NCBI RefSeq assembly: GCF_000737535.1
Contig: NZ_CP006269.1
Location: forward strand, 1,674,001-1,738,000
Reading direction: 5' to 3'
DNA length: 64,000 bases
Source: Synechococcus sp. KORDI-100
GTDB lineage: Bacteria; Cyanobacteriota; Cyanobacteriia; PCC-6307; Cyanobiaceae
Shown here: positions 35,843 through 46,645 of the stretch, one piece after another
Position numbering within the stretch: position 1 is the stretch's first letter
Layout: each line of letters begins with the position of its first letter
Notes under the pieces: generated by a model
What the model saw: only the letters and a program-made list of their open reading frames with translations
Told to the model about the DNA's origin: nothing
Databases searched by the model: none
Program-made: the position numbers and the translations under genes

Positions 35843-35909
35843 GGACACGATCCTGACATTCCCCTTTTGGTAGCGAAAGATGCGAAACCGTGCCGACACG
35901 GCGCTGGGA

Positions 35910-36251
35910 ATGCAACCTGCAAAAAAGTCCGCCAGCCGGTGGCGAGGTGACGCTGAAAGCACTACCAGAGATTCAGAGGTCATCAGCCCGTTGCTCAGCA
36001 CCCAGACCCGACTGCGACTGAAAGCCGCCCTGCGTCGGCTTGCTGCTGGTTATGGCGTGAGTTTGCCGGAGATCATCAACCTGCAGATCTGCGCCGATCG
36101 CGATCAAACAGTGGCGGCCTGGCTGCGCCGTGCACGCCATCTCCGGAGTCAGCGCACGGGAGGGGCGTCCTGGAGATCCTCTCTGGCATCACAGACGCGC
36201 AATGACGATGATCCGGGCCTGGACGGACCCTTCGATCAGGACGAGCTTTGA
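35910..36251 (+). CDS. Short basic hypothetical protein
   Basis: 113 residues; the credible part is LLSTQTRLRLKAALRRLAAG, followed by LPEIINLQICADRDQTVAAWLRRARHL, two amphipathic helices resembling small picocyanobacterial RNA/DNA-associated proteins. The first 30 residues and the final Asp-rich end are less convincing. Start uncertain. Next gene begins about 95 bases on. Confidence 0.5.
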   Translation: MQPAKKSASRWRGDAESTTRDSEVISPLLSTQTRLRLKAALRRLAAGYGVSLPEIINLQICADRDQTVAAWLRRARHLRSQRTGGASWRSSLASQTRNDDDPGLDGPFDQDEL

Positions 36252-36345
36252 ATCACAGCGTTCAATACAAAATGCCACTGGCTGGGCAGAACGCGATCCC
36301 AAGACAGGAAGCAATCAGCATGCAACAGCCAACATCAGCCAAAGC

Positions 36346-36909
36346 ATGATGGAAGGAACGAATCATCGGCTCATTACAATCAAAGGGCTATTTCTAATAC
36401 TGATGAGCCTTATTTACGTGAACAGCACCCCCAGCAAGGCGCAACCCACAGGCAGCCATACGCCCCTGCCCGATCAATACAACTCAGAGAACTGGATCAT
36501 CGTCAACAAATATCAAAGTCCAATTCAAACCAAACAATATGAAATGACTCTGATCAACAAAGACAGCATCAGGAACACAACTGGATCCAGATGGGATTTT
36601 GATCTGGCTTTCCTGCAGTGGGACACGTACGCCGACCCAAATCATTACGCACTGACCAGAAACGACCTGGGAAAAGGCAACTGGGTCGATTGCAACAAGG
36701 GGATGTATGTTGTTGAGAGGCATGGTCAGGATTATTCAAATCAGTATTACTACTCACGCTCAGGGAAATGGCTCCAGAAGGAGATGTTCGGATCCGAGGA
36801 ATGGCAGCATCCAGAGGCCGATTGGGAAGAATTCGGGCGCCTTGGAGACAACAGAATGACAAGGATTTTCAATCTGATCTGCGGCTCAACATTCAAAACT
36901 AGAACATAA
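36346..36909 (+). CDS. Secreted hypothetical protein, A+T-rich
   Basis: 187 residues. N-terminal hydrophobic signal (GLFLILMSLIYVNSTPSKAQ) after a polar start MMEGTNHRLITIK. Mature part ENWIIVNKYQSPIQTKQYEM ... RNTTGSRWDFDLAFLQWDTY has the shape of the small secreted proteins that report surface conditions ('tRNA-like' DUF family not identified), two cysteines (VDCNKGM and LICGST). Codon use differs from core genes, suggesting transfer. The start might be 36349. Confidence 0.65.
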   Translation: MMEGTNHRLITIKGLFLILMSLIYVNSTPSKAQPTGSHTPLPDQYNSENWIIVNKYQSPIQTKQYEMTLINKDSIRNTTGSRWDFDLAFLQWDTYADPNHYALTRNDLGKGNWVDCNKGMYVVERHGQDYSNQYYYSRSGKWLQKEMFGSEEWQHPEADWEEFGRLGDNRMTRIFNLICGSTFKTRT

Positions 36910-37054
36910 TGATTGCCAATTCCAACAATCAAAGACCCTGTCTTGCATCTGTCAATCAGAGACCTTGATCGACGATGTGTCGTGGTTACTTATGTTCGAA
37001 ACGATGAGCAACATCCCTGAATCCTTTAACGATGTAACTCGATGAACCCTGGAA

Positions 37055-37768
37055 TCAGGTTTCCAGGCTGCAGTTGATCATCAACTCGAAGGGAACTGCA
37101 GCATTTGGTAACTGCAAAAGCGTGCTGGAAAGAGAAGCAAGGTCCTGAGGCTGCGTCATCGCCTCAGGGGCCACCCGGCTGATGGAGGTGGCCATCTCCG
37201 TGTTGACCCAACTGGGGCAAAACGCTGTCACCCGAATCCCTGCATCCCAGCCTTCGTTGCGCATCGTTTGGCACAGCGCCATCAAGGCGAACTTGCTGAC
37301 TGGGTAGCCGGCCATCCGCCCCTTGGAGCGCTTGCCGCTCATCGAAACCAGCACCTGAATCCTCCCCTCACCACTGGCACTCAGCGATGACCAGGCCGCC
37401 CGCGTCAACCACCAGGGTCCCATCACATTCACCCGCCAAAGATCATCGAGATCGGCCTCCTCGCCATCTGAAAACAGCAAGCCCGTGCGACGCAGAATGC
37501 CCGCGCAATGAACCAGGGCCGTGAGCTCATCACGCCAGTGCGTTGTGGCGGCCACCCAATCCTCAGCTGACGCTGGATCGCAGGCGTGGTAGGGATGCAC
37601 AAGCACCCTGTCTTCCCCGACATCAACAAGATCCGGGCGGTCATGCCGCAATCGGTCCGGATCCCGTACACCGAGGCTGATGTTGTGGCCATCGTTCAGC
37701 AGTCGTTCGGCAATCGCGCAGCCGATGCCGCGGCTGGCGCCGCTGATCATCACGGTGCGTTTGATCAA
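37055..37768 (-). CDS. Short-chain dehydrogenase/reductase
   Basis: 237 residues. NAD(P)-binding GASRGIG at residues ~10-16, the VHCAG-type motif (ALVHCAGIL), and the active-site YxxxK in MAGYPVSKFALMAL with Ser in VLVSMSGKRS. Substrate unknown. Its start overlaps the end of the LOG-family gene by 4 bases, so they form a pair. Located at the right boundary of the accessory region. Confidence 0.88.
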   Translation of the reverse strand: MIKRTVMISGASRGIGCAIAERLLNDGHNISLGVRDPDRLRHDRPDLVDVGEDRVLVHPYHACDPASAEDWVAATTHWRDELTALVHCAGILRRTGLLFSDGEEADLDDLWRVNVMGPWWLTRAAWSSLSASGEGRIQVLVSMSGKRSKGRMAGYPVSKFALMALCQTMRNEGWDAGIRVTAFCPSWVNTEMATSISRVAPEAMTQPQDLASLSSTLLQLPNAAVPFELMINCSLET

Positions 37769-38307
37769 GGCAACCTCAGCAGCGCGGAAAGCAAGCGATC
37801 GGGATCCTCATCGACCACGGCCAGATCTCGATGCTCGCTGGTCATGAACCCGTGCTCCACGGCATTGTCGAGAAAGCTCACCAGGGAATCGAAGTAACCC
37901 TGCACATTCAGCAGACCACAGGCTTTGCTGTGCAAACGAAGCTGCGCCCAACTGAGCGCTTCAAACATTTCCTCCAGAGTTCCCAATCCACCGGGCAGGG
38001 CAACCATGGCGTCCGCAAGCTCAATCATCCGTGCTTTGCGCTGATGCATCGATGGCACGACCTCCAGTGATGTCAGGCCCTGATGGGCTACCTCATCCTG
38101 TCTCAGAGACTCTGGAATCACGCCGATCACTTCCCCGCCGCCTGCAAGCACTGCATCGGCAACAACACCCATCAAGCCGATCTTTGCGCCGCCGTAGATC
38201 AAGCCAACGTCGAGGCGGAGCATCGCCACCGCCATCGCTTCAGCCGCACGTTGAAAACAAGTGTCATTGCCACTCCGCGAGCCGCAATAGATGCAGAGAT
38301 GACGCAC
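37765..38307 (-). CDS. LOG family / TIGR00730 Rossmann-fold protein
   Basis: 180 residues. Signature PGGLGTLEE is clear, with GLIYGGAKIGLMGVVADA and EVVPSMHQRKARM. LOG proteins are cytokinin riboside 5'-phosphate phosphoribohydrolases in plants and probably nucleotide-processing hydrolases in bacteria. The order LOG then SDR, overlapping by 4 bases, suggests a common transcript. Confidence 0.92.
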   Translation of the reverse strand: MRHLCIYCGSRSGNDTCFQRAAEAMAVAMLRLDVGLIYGGAKIGLMGVVADAVLAGGGEVIGVIPESLRQDEVAHQGLTSLEVVPSMHQRKARMIELADAMVALPGGLGTLEEMFEALSWAQLRLHSKACGLLNVQGYFDSLVSFLDNAVEHGFMTSEHRDLAVVDEDPDRLLSALLRLP

Positions 38308-38409
38308 AACTCAAACCCGTGAGTGACGATCCTCCTTCAGGATCGTTGAGGCTCCGCGCTCAACGATCCCTCGGTAGGACTGCAGTGGAGCTCCAACCTG
38401 AACCACGGC

Positions 38410-39225
38410 ATGACTGACAGCGCAGAACTCATTCTGAAGCTGATCGATGAGCACAGGATTCTGGACGAAGCAGCCGGCCTCAATGAGCCCTCAGGACTCA
38501 CGCTCAATGCCGACGGCTCAGCCCTTTACACCGTCAGCGACGACACCAAAGCGGTCTTCAAACTTGATCTGAAGGGTCGCTTGAGCATCAGCGGTTCCTT
38601 CTTCGTTGGTGTTGATGATCTCGAAGGCATCGCCCTATCCGCAGACGGCAACAAGGTGCTGATGGTTCAGGAGGAAACCAATTCCATCGTCACCGTGGAT
38701 CTGGACAGCCGCCGTGAGCTGAGCAGACGGCCACTGGCAGGCATGCAGAACTACGACAGTATTCGCCATTACTTTCCCGAATTACCAGACAACAAGGGAC
38801 TGGAAGGCATCACGGTGAATACACGCAACAATCATGTGTTTGTGGTGAAGGAAGGCAAACCCGGAGTCCTGATCGAGGTTTCAGCAGACCAGGACAAAAT
38901 CCTGAACTCACGCCTGCTATCGACAGAGAATGGTTTCAAACATCCCAAAGTTGAGCCTGAGAAGCTTGATTTCTCGGGCCTCAGCTATGACAGCAGCCGG
39001 GACACGATCTGGATCACCAGCGACAAAGGTCAGTGTCTGTTCCATTACGACTGGAACAATGATCGCGTCCTGCAGAGGCTGGAGTTAACCATCAACAACG
39101 ATGGAAAGCAGAAACGCGTTCGCAAATCAGAAGGGGTGGCGATCGATCCAGAAAGGAAACGTTTGTACGTGGTGGGTGAACGAGACGGACACCTTTACAC
39201 CTACGAAATTCAAGAAAAGAAATAA
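38410..39225 (+). CDS. SdiA-regulated/YjiK-like beta-propeller protein
   Basis: 271 residues. Repeated blades with 'GLNEPSGLTLNADGSALYTVSDDT', 'LEGIALSADGNKVLMVQEE' and 'FSGLSYDSSRDTIWITSDK' type motifs, the SdiA-regulated domain pattern. No signal peptide seen, which is unusual since many relatives are exported. Probably binds a ligand or metal; function unknown. Starts 102 bases after the LOG gene, divergent. Confidence 0.85.
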   Translation: MTDSAELILKLIDEHRILDEAAGLNEPSGLTLNADGSALYTVSDDTKAVFKLDLKGRLSISGSFFVGVDDLEGIALSADGNKVLMVQEETNSIVTVDLDSRRELSRRPLAGMQNYDSIRHYFPELPDNKGLEGITVNTRNNHVFVVKEGKPGVLIEVSADQDKILNSRLLSTENGFKHPKVEPEKLDFSGLSYDSSRDTIWITSDKGQCLFHYDWNNDRVLQRLELTINNDGKQKRVRKSEGVAIDPERKRLYVVGERDGHLYTYEIQEKK

Positions 39226-39479
39226 TCCGTGGACTTGAGAACCTGACTAAAAAAGTCAGACCAAGCGGAATCATGACAGTGTCGTCAAAGCAAAAACACA
39301 GTGGTCAATGAACAATTCATTACCCCTTGGAATCAATCACTGGTAGACGCCTTTAGCGATGTTTGATACAGGCCATCGTTGATCGACGTCGGTCGTACGC
39401 TCACCACTCAACAGAGGGGACTGTCTGCATCAACCATTCTGCGCTGAGTCGCGCAGCTTGACTGCCGTCGCACGGGCTG

Positions 39480-39836
39480 TTACCGATCAGCCAAGGGCAA
39501 ATTGACATTCTTTTTTCCGCAAGTCTCTTCTGCATACTTCAGGGCTGCCTGAATGTTTGATGCATCACTCGAAGCCAATACTTTAATGACGTCACTCGCG
39601 TATTGGTTGAAATGATCCGAAGTAATTGCAATGTCCTTTCTCAAATCGCACAGCAAGGTTAAAGCTTGATACAGGGACACGTAGCCGCCGTCGTAGGACG
39701 TATCACAGCCCTTTTGATTCTGCTCTTTCAAAGTATCCATGAATTCCTGGTAAACATCTTGCGCGGACGCTGCAGGGGCAACAAGGCAAAGAGAAACAAG
39801 CAGAACGAAAATTTTCACGGGGATCAGTCCTGACAA
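39480..39836 (-). CDS. Small secreted protein, hypothetical
   Basis: 118 residues with signal peptide (VKIFVLLVSLCLVAPAASAQ). Mature part DVYQEFMDTLKEQNQKGCDTSYDGGYVSLYQAL, with cysteines at GCDTS, LLCDLRK and ETCGKKN, and helical. Start 39836 or the GTG 39821 nearer the signal core. Neighbour at 39963 on the other strand is a similar small secreted gene with a stop. Confidence 0.7.
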   Translation of the reverse strand: MSGLIPVKIFVLLVSLCLVAPAASAQDVYQEFMDTLKEQNQKGCDTSYDGGYVSLYQALTLLCDLRKDIAITSDHFNQYASDVIKVLASSDASNIQAALKYAEETCGKKNVNLPLADR

Positions 39837-39962
39837 ACCTCTTGGGACAATCGATCTTAAGCCATGCCATCGGCTTGAAACATCGAAAACAACTGCTTTG
39901 GCGTCGCTTTCCGATCAGAAAAAAACCACAATTAAAAATTACGTTAAGATCGCCATCCGCAA

Positions 39963-40253
39963 ATGAAACCTTTCTCGCTGAGTGCGCTTCTACTCCTGAT
40001 TCAAATGCAGGCGCATGCAAATCTGATTAACAAGCGGGAATACAACATGTTTTTACTGGGCCGAGACGTCGATGCAACCGAACTCGCCTGCTGAGAGAAG
40101 GTGGGAATCGACAAGGTAAAATTCCATAAAGATTCCAAAAAAGTCTTTAAGGAGATCAAAGCAGTTCTGCCAGAAGCAATCGTTAACAGAGCCTGGCAGG
40201 ATTTAAGAACCAACTGCAAAACAATTGGCGGGGTGGATATCGGCAACCTGTAA
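39963..40253 (+). pseudogene. Secreted hypothetical gene with in-frame TGA
   Basis: From ATG 39963 the frame gives signal peptide MKPFSLSALLLLIQMQAHAN, then LINKREYNMFLLGRDVDATELAC, then TGA at 40092-40094, then EKVGIDKVKFHKDSKKVFKE, IKAVLPEAIVNRAWQDLRTN and CKTIGGVDIGNL to TAA at 40251. Both halves are in one frame and protein-like (96 codons in all). A CGA(Arg)-to-TGA change is the simplest reading. A selenocysteine at this codon is possible in principle but no support is visible. Confidence 0.65.
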
Positions 40254-40435
40254 ATCAAGCCCCAGGACATTCAACGACAATCTCGATGCCATGCTGAACC
40301 AATTGGCTGTCATCGAATCCCTGATCCATCTCCTCTATCCCGTCGATCGCTGATGCCGCTCCAAAAAGGAATGCGCTCCCAAACCGAAGCTGATCTCAAC
40401 ACCGATCACAAACAGCTGCACCATTCGCTGCTTCG

Positions 40436-41431
40436 ATGAAGAGACTCGATCCATTGCACCTACTGATCACCGGCGCCAGCTCGGGGATTGGTTATGAGGC
40501 TGCGAAAGCGCTCGCGCGTGAGGGCCATCGGCTCACGCTCCCATGCCGATCAAACAAACGCTGCGAGCAGACCCGCAGGAAGTTGTTGCAGGCCGGAGCA
40601 GATCCCGAACAACTTGATCTCCCTGTGGTTGATCTGGCGGATCTGGACAGCGTTGAACAGGGTTGCCAGACCTGGCTCTCCAAGGGGGACCCGATCGATG
40701 CACTCGTTCTCAATGCTGGATTGCAACGGGCTGGAACCAAACAACCGGCGTTCAGCAACCAGGGCATTGAGTTGACCTTCGCCGTTAACCATCTCTCCCA
40801 TCAATGGATGGCGATGCGCCTGCTGCCCTTACTGCGGAACAACACCCCATCAAGGATCGTGATCACCGCCTCCGATGTGCACAACCCCGGAACCGGCGGG
40901 GGACGCGTCGGCAAACCGGCAGGCCTCGGCGACATGGAGGGACTGAAACAGGGAGCCGGATTTGCAATGGTCGATGGCAGCGGTCGGTTTGATGCCGACA
41001 AGGCCTACAAGGACAGCAAACTCTGCAATGTGTTGATGGGTCGTGAACTGGCCCGACAGTTGCAAGGGCAGGGTCGGGTGATGCCGGTGATCTCCTGGAG
41101 TCCAGGGTTGGTGATCCCGAGGACAGCTGAGGGATTTTTCCGCACAAGCCGCCAGGCAAACCCATTGGGCCTGGCACTGTTCAGCGTCGTGGCGCGGGAC
41201 CTGCTTCGCCTCACGGAATCGTCAGCCACAGCTGGAGAGCTGCTGTCGGCCCTGGCAACGCAGGGACGATTCGCTCAGCCGGGCTTCGCCTACTTCAGCA
41301 ATCACCTGGTCGGCCCAGGACGGCATCAATTCGAGCCAATGGACACGAGCCCAGAAGGAAACGACGCTGCCAAAGCGGAGCAGCTCTGGCAGTTGAGTGA
41401 ACGGCTGATCATGCAGACCTGCCGGCCATGA
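40436..41431 (+). CDS. SDR-family oxidoreductase, protochlorophyllide-reductase-like
   Basis: 331 residues. LLITGASSGIGYEAAKALAREGH (nucleotide-binding GxxxGIG), ALVLNAGLQ, SRIVITASDVHNPG and the active site DADKAYKDSKLCNVLMGREL (YxxxK). Sequence resembles light-dependent POR and retinol-dehydrogenase-type SDRs but lacks the usual POR cysteine pattern, so it is most likely a paralogue of unknown substrate. It overlaps the next gene by 4 bases (ATGA). Confidence 0.88.
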   Translation: MKRLDPLHLLITGASSGIGYEAAKALAREGHRLTLPCRSNKRCEQTRRKLLQAGADPEQLDLPVVDLADLDSVEQGCQTWLSKGDPIDALVLNAGLQRAGTKQPAFSNQGIELTFAVNHLSHQWMAMRLLPLLRNNTPSRIVITASDVHNPGTGGGRVGKPAGLGDMEGLKQGAGFAMVDGSGRFDADKAYKDSKLCNVLMGRELARQLQGQGRVMPVISWSPGLVIPRTAEGFFRTSRQANPLGLALFSVVARDLLRLTESSATAGELLSALATQGRFAQPGFAYFSNHLVGPGRHQFEPMDTSPEGNDAAKAEQLWQLSERLIMQTCRP

Positions 41432-42279
41432 CAGGGGTGGTCGCAGCGCTGGGAGCCGCTTTGGCCTGGACATCAGCCAGTGCCCTCTGGCGCTCCTTGA
41501 CCCGGGTCGGGCCAGCAGTGCAGCTGAACTGCCTCAAAAACAGTCTCGCGACGGTCCTGTTTCTGCCGATCCTGCTCCTCCTGCCCTGGAGCAGGTTTCC
41601 GATCGACAGCCTCCTGCTGCTGGCCAGCGGCATCATCGGCATTGCGCTCGGCGACAGTTTTTACCTGGCGGCCCTGCGACGGCTCGGCACCAGGCGAACC
41701 CTGACCGTGGAAGCCATCGGCCCGGTTCTCGCCAGTCTCGGCACGGTCACCCTGGCGAGAGAGTCCCTGACATCACAAGCCTGGATAGGGGCGGCATTGG
41801 TCACCACAGCGGTGTTGCTGATCGCCTGGCCAGACGGTTCAGAGAGCCAAAATTCGTTCAATGGCGCCGGACTGCTTTGCTCCTTGATGGCGGTGATCTG
41901 TGGACTGAGCGGCGCCTTTCTGGCACGCCAGGTGCTGGTGGGAGGTGATCTGTCAGCCCTGCAGAGTGCGGCCATCCGACTGCTCGGTGGTGCTTTGGTG
42001 CTGCTGCCCTTCTCTGCTGGGGCGTGGAGCAAACTGCCAAGCCAACCGGCCGCCATCAACGCACGGCTCGTGATCGCAACCGTCCTGGGAACCAATCTCG
42101 GCATCGGCCTGCAGCAGGTGGTGTTCCAACAGCTGCCGGTTGGCCCTGGTGTCACTCTGATGAGCACGGCCCCTGTGATGGCCCTCGTGGCCGCACGTTT
42201 CGAAGGCGATTCGCTTCAGCCCCGTGGGATCGGGGCTGCGCTGCTGGCCGTGGCCGGCGTGGCCTTCACCACTCTTTGA
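41428..42279 (+). CDS. DMT/EamA family transporter
   Basis: 283 residues, ten predicted membrane segments in two EamA repeats: the first ends around SLLLLASGIIGIALGDSFYL, the second around LGTNLGIGLQQVVFQQL ... LMSTAPVMALVAARFEGDSL. Drug/metabolite exporter superfamily; substrate unknown. It starts at the ATGA overlap with the SDR gene and its stop overlaps the opposite CobW-type gene by 64 bases. Confidence 0.87.
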   Translation: MTGVVAALGAALAWTSASALWRSLTRVGPAVQLNCLKNSLATVLFLPILLLLPWSRFPIDSLLLLASGIIGIALGDSFYLAALRRLGTRRTLTVEAIGPVLASLGTVTLARESLTSQAWIGAALVTTAVLLIAWPDGSESQNSFNGAGLLCSLMAVICGLSGAFLARQVLVGGDLSALQSAAIRLLGGALVLLPFSAGAWSKLPSQPAAINARLVIATVLGTNLGIGLQQVVFQQLPVGPGVTLMSTAPVMALVAARFEGDSLQPRGIGAALLAVAGVAFTTL

Positions 42280-43394
42280 AGCTGAAGACGGACCGCTTCA
42301 GCAGCGTTGGCCTGGAAGGACAACACCACCAGATCAACACCACAACCGACAGCAGGAGACCAGACCTGTTCCGGTGCGGCTTCAAACCAGCTGTCCAGCC
42401 GGGGACCCACCATCTGAATCTGCAGCGGCAACGCCTTGCCCGGCAGCCAGACCCGGCCTTTCAGCCGGACGATCTGAAGCTTTTGAGCGAGTTCCGGAAG
42501 AGTAGATTCCAGAATAGATCGATCCCAGCTCCCCTCCAGACGGACTGAGCCACCCACGATCTCAACGTGGGAATGATCATGGCCATGGCTGTGCCCATGG
42601 CCATGGCTGTGCCCTTGGCCATGGCTGTGCTCATGGTCATGGCTGTGCTCATGGTCATGGCTCTGCTCATGGTCATGGCTGTGCCCGTTGCCATGGCTGG
42701 GATCGGGATGGTGGTCGAGACCCAGCACGACTGCGGGATCGATGCGGCCGCCCTGAATCGGAAGCAGGGGAGTTCCCTGACGAACCTGAGAACGAAGACC
42801 ATCAAGAACGCGTTGCATTCCAGCCTCTGAGAGGCGATCGGCACGGCTGATCAACACAAGATCGGCAGCATCCAGTTGATCCTTGAACAAATCCTCGATC
42901 GCTGTGAGGTGATCCAGGCTGGGATCGTCACGGCGCTGCTGCTCGAGGGCTTCCGGATCACCGACGGGACTGCCCGCGGCCAGGGCCGCACCATCGGTGA
43001 GAGTCACCACGCCATTGACGTGAACCCGGCTGCGAATCGCTGGCCAGTTGAGGGCCTGCAGCAACGGGTCCGGCAGTGCCAGACCGCTTGTTTCCACAAC
43101 AATGCCGTCCAACTGGTCAGCGCGTTCCAGCAGACGCTCGATGGTCGGCAGGAAATCGTCCTGAACCGTGCAGCAGAGACAACCGTTGTTGAGCTCAACA
43201 AGACGACCATCCAGCTCCTCTTCAGGACAGAAGCCGCAGCTGCGAATCAGATCGCCATCGAGGCCGACACTTCCGAATTCATTGACCATGACGGCCAGTC
43301 TCTGACCGCTGTTGACGAGCAGATGTCGCAACACGGTCGTTTTGCCTGCCCCCAGAAATCCGGTGATCACAGTCACCGGCAAGCGTTTTGGCAT
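42216..43394 (-). CDS. COG0523 GTPase (CobW/zinc chaperone type) with His-rich loop
   Basis: 392 residues. Walker A GFLGAGKTTVLRHLL (residues ~12-26), metal-binding NNGCLCCTV (CxCC, ~70-77), VVETSGLALPDP, ISRADRL, then a His-rich segment of about 35 residues with repeated HSHDHE/HSHGHG units, then the C-terminal CobW domain. Such proteins load zinc or cobalt into target enzymes; the His loop suggests metal storage. In cyanobacteria often named cobW though not always linked to cobalamin. A long convergent overlap with the DMT gene (64 bases). Confidence 0.9.
   Translation of the reverse strand: MPKRLPVTVITGFLGAGKTTVLRHLLVNSGQRLAVMVNEFGSVGLDGDLIRSCGFCPEEELDGRLVELNNGCLCCTVQDDFLPTIERLLERADQLDGIVVETSGLALPDPLLQALNWPAIRSRVHVNGVVTLTDGAALAAGSPVGDPEALEQQRRDDPSLDHLTAIEDLFKDQLDAADLVLISRADRLSEAGMQRVLDGLRSQVRQGTPLLPIQGGRIDPAVVLGLDHHPDPSHGNGHSHDHEQSHDHEHSHDHEHSHGQGHSHGHGHSHGHDHSHVEIVGGSVRLEGSWDRSILESTLPELAQKLQIVRLKGRVWLPGKALPLQIQMVGPRLDSWFEAAPEQVWSPAVGCGVDLVVLSFQANAAEAVRLQLQRVVKATPATASSAAPIPRG
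42566..42690 (-). repeat. His-codon repeat tract in the CobW gene
   Basis: Imperfect units coding His-Ser-His-Asp/Gly-His-Glu/Gly, of ~18 bases (for example catggtcatggctgtgctc on the + strand), repeated about seven times. A likely site of copy-number variation. Confidence 0.85.
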
Positions 43395-43402
43395 CCTTTG
43401 CG

Positions 43403-43915
43403 TCAGGGGCGGCAGTTCAGGCTCTCACGGGTTGCAATCCCAGTCCGAGGATTGACGCCGTTCGCGCGGGAACACAGAGATCGCTGCTGGGGCAGATCCA
43501 GCACGGCGTCTGTGAAGTCGGCTCCTTCGATGCGGGAGTCCGCAAAGCGGCTCTGCATCAGCATGGCGTTGGTGAACAACGCCCCCCTCAGGTCAGCGCC
43601 ATCGAAACGGCTGGCAAACCCCACCACATCGGAAAGATCGGCATCGCGCAGGTCAGCTCCCTGGAGCTGAGACGTGTTGATCACAGCGCCCCGCAGGTCG
43701 CTGCCACTGAGATCAACATCCCTGAGATCGGCCTTGAGAAACTCCTTCTCCTTCAGATCGAGTCCGTGCATGTCAGGAGTGATCTCCTGAACAGCCCGTT
43801 GCCCCCGCAGCTCAGGCGCCGTGATCGCTGCAGCCGTCGTTGGCGCAAGGCACTGGATCAGAAAGGCACAAACCATGGCCAGTGCCAACGATCCCAAGCG
43901 TGAAAGGGCAGGCAT
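43403..43915 (-). CDS. Exported pentapeptide-repeat protein
   Basis: 170 residues with a signal peptide (MPALSRLGSLALAMVCAFLI ... TTAAA). The central part is a right-handed beta-helix of A(D/N)LxX repeats: EFLKADLRDVDLSGSDLRGA, GADLRDADLSDVVGFASRFD and DGADLRGALFTNAMLM. The protein resembles the lumenal pentapeptide proteins (TL17-like) of cyanobacterial thylakoids. Start 43915 (MPALSRLGS). It lies 8 bases from the CobW start on the same strand, so co-transcription is likely. Confidence 0.86.
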   Translation of the reverse strand: MPALSRLGSLALAMVCAFLIQCLAPTTAAAITAPELRGQRAVQEITPDMHGLDLKEKEFLKADLRDVDLSGSDLRGAVINTSQLQGADLRDADLSDVVGFASRFDGADLRGALFTNAMLMQSRFADSRIEGADFTDAVLDLPQQRSLCSRANGVNPRTGIATRESLNCRP

Positions 43916-43983
43916 CAGGTCCAATCACTCCAGCCGGTAATTTGTGCGCTCACGTTATGGCAGGAGCCAGTGAAGCGAGGCCC

Positions 43984-44601
43984 ATGGCGATGACCCTGCG
44001 GGTGGTCGTGCCACCCCATCCCTTGATCGGGCACTGGCTCACGATGCTCAGACATCGCGAGACCCCGGCACCGGTCTACGGAACAGCCATGCAGGAGCTG
44101 GGTCGCTGGCTCACCTATGAAGCGCTGCGCGACTGGCTGCCGCATCGACGGGACACCGTGCCAACCGAAACCGGGACAACGGAAGGAACCGTCTGCGAAG
44201 CGAACGTCCCGCTTCTGGCCATGCCACTGCTGCCCGCAGGACTGGAGCTCTGGCATGGCGCCCGCAACGTGCTGCCCAATGCGGCCCTCTGTCTCAACGG
44301 TGTTCCCGACGGCATCGAAGCGAATGCGGGTTTGATTTTGTTCGTCGACCAGATCACCGATGGCAGGACGCTTCTGGACGTCCTGGTCCAGTTGCAGGAG
44401 CAAGGCGTGACAGGCCCTCGGATTCGGGTGATCACAGCCCTCTCAGCCAATGCCGGCTTGAAGCTTCTGGGTGAAGCCGTTCCGGAACTCACCATCCACA
44501 CCGCCTGCATTGATCCCGATCTCCGCGAGAACGGGCTGATCAGTCCAGGTATTGGTGACCCGGTGCAACGGCTGAATCTTAGAGCAGCGGCCCGTGCCTA
44601 A
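43984..44601 (+). CDS. upp: Uracil phosphoribosyltransferase
   Basis: 205 residues. Converts uracil and PRPP to UMP in pyrimidine salvage. Features: VVVPPHPLIGHWLTMLRHRETP N-terminus, LVQLQEQGVTGPRIRVITALSANAGLK (PRPP region), and the C-terminal uracil-binding ENGLISPGIGDPVQRLN. Alternative starts at 43957 and 43990; 43984 follows a GCGAGG site. The protein is slightly divergent from the bacterial Upp consensus (PGIGD for PGLGD). Confidence 0.86.
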   Translation: MAMTLRVVVPPHPLIGHWLTMLRHRETPAPVYGTAMQELGRWLTYEALRDWLPHRRDTVPTETGTTEGTVCEANVPLLAMPLLPAGLELWHGARNVLPNAALCLNGVPDGIEANAGLILFVDQITDGRTLLDVLVQLQEQGVTGPRIRVITALSANAGLKLLGEAVPELTIHTACIDPDLRENGLISPGIGDPVQRLNLRAAARA

Positions 44602-44634
44602 CATTGTCCTAGGTCAGTCGAGCCGACGACAGCC

Positions 44635-44928
44635 ATGGGTCAGCATCACGAAGCCGCTCCAGCCACCCTGGTCACCCTGATCACAGGAGCCGTCATCGGA
44701 GCGGGGAGTCTTGCCTGGTGGTTGCTGAATGAGGCCGATCGACGTCGACGCCTCGGACATCAGCAGGCGATGCTCTACGCCCCGCGGATGCAGGACGGAT
44801 CAGAGGTGCTTGATCCCGTCAGCAACGGCCACAAACGCAACCAGGCCTTGGAGGAGCGCGTTGAACGCCTGAACGCAGCCATTGCCGATGTTCGCCGACA
44901 GCTCGAGGGCCTGGGGAAGGGCGACTGA
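44635..44928 (+). CDS. Membrane-anchored coiled-coil hypothetical protein
   Basis: 97 residues. One hydrophobic helix ([20 protein letters not shown], about 12-31), then a basic linker [16 protein letters not shown], and a C-terminal heptad-like coil [25 protein letters not shown] short membrane-tethered protein with a predicted dimerising helix; no family assigned. Located between upp and ilvD on the same strand. Confidence 0.65.
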   Translation: MGQHHEAAPATLVTLITGAVIGAGSLAWWLLNEADRRRRLGHQQAMLYAPRMQDGSEVLDPVSNGHKRNQALEERVERLNAAIADVRRQLEGLGKGD

Positions 44929-44971
44929 GCGATCGGTAGGTTGTCCTGATCCGTCCGAGGCCAGTTACACC

Positions 44972-46632
<1,661 letters not shown>

Positions 46633-46645
<13 letters not shown>

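Noticed and set aside
40092-40094. Selenocysteine codon as the default reading
   Set aside because: No SECIS-like stem seen after it and no Sec genes in the window; a point mutation is simpler.
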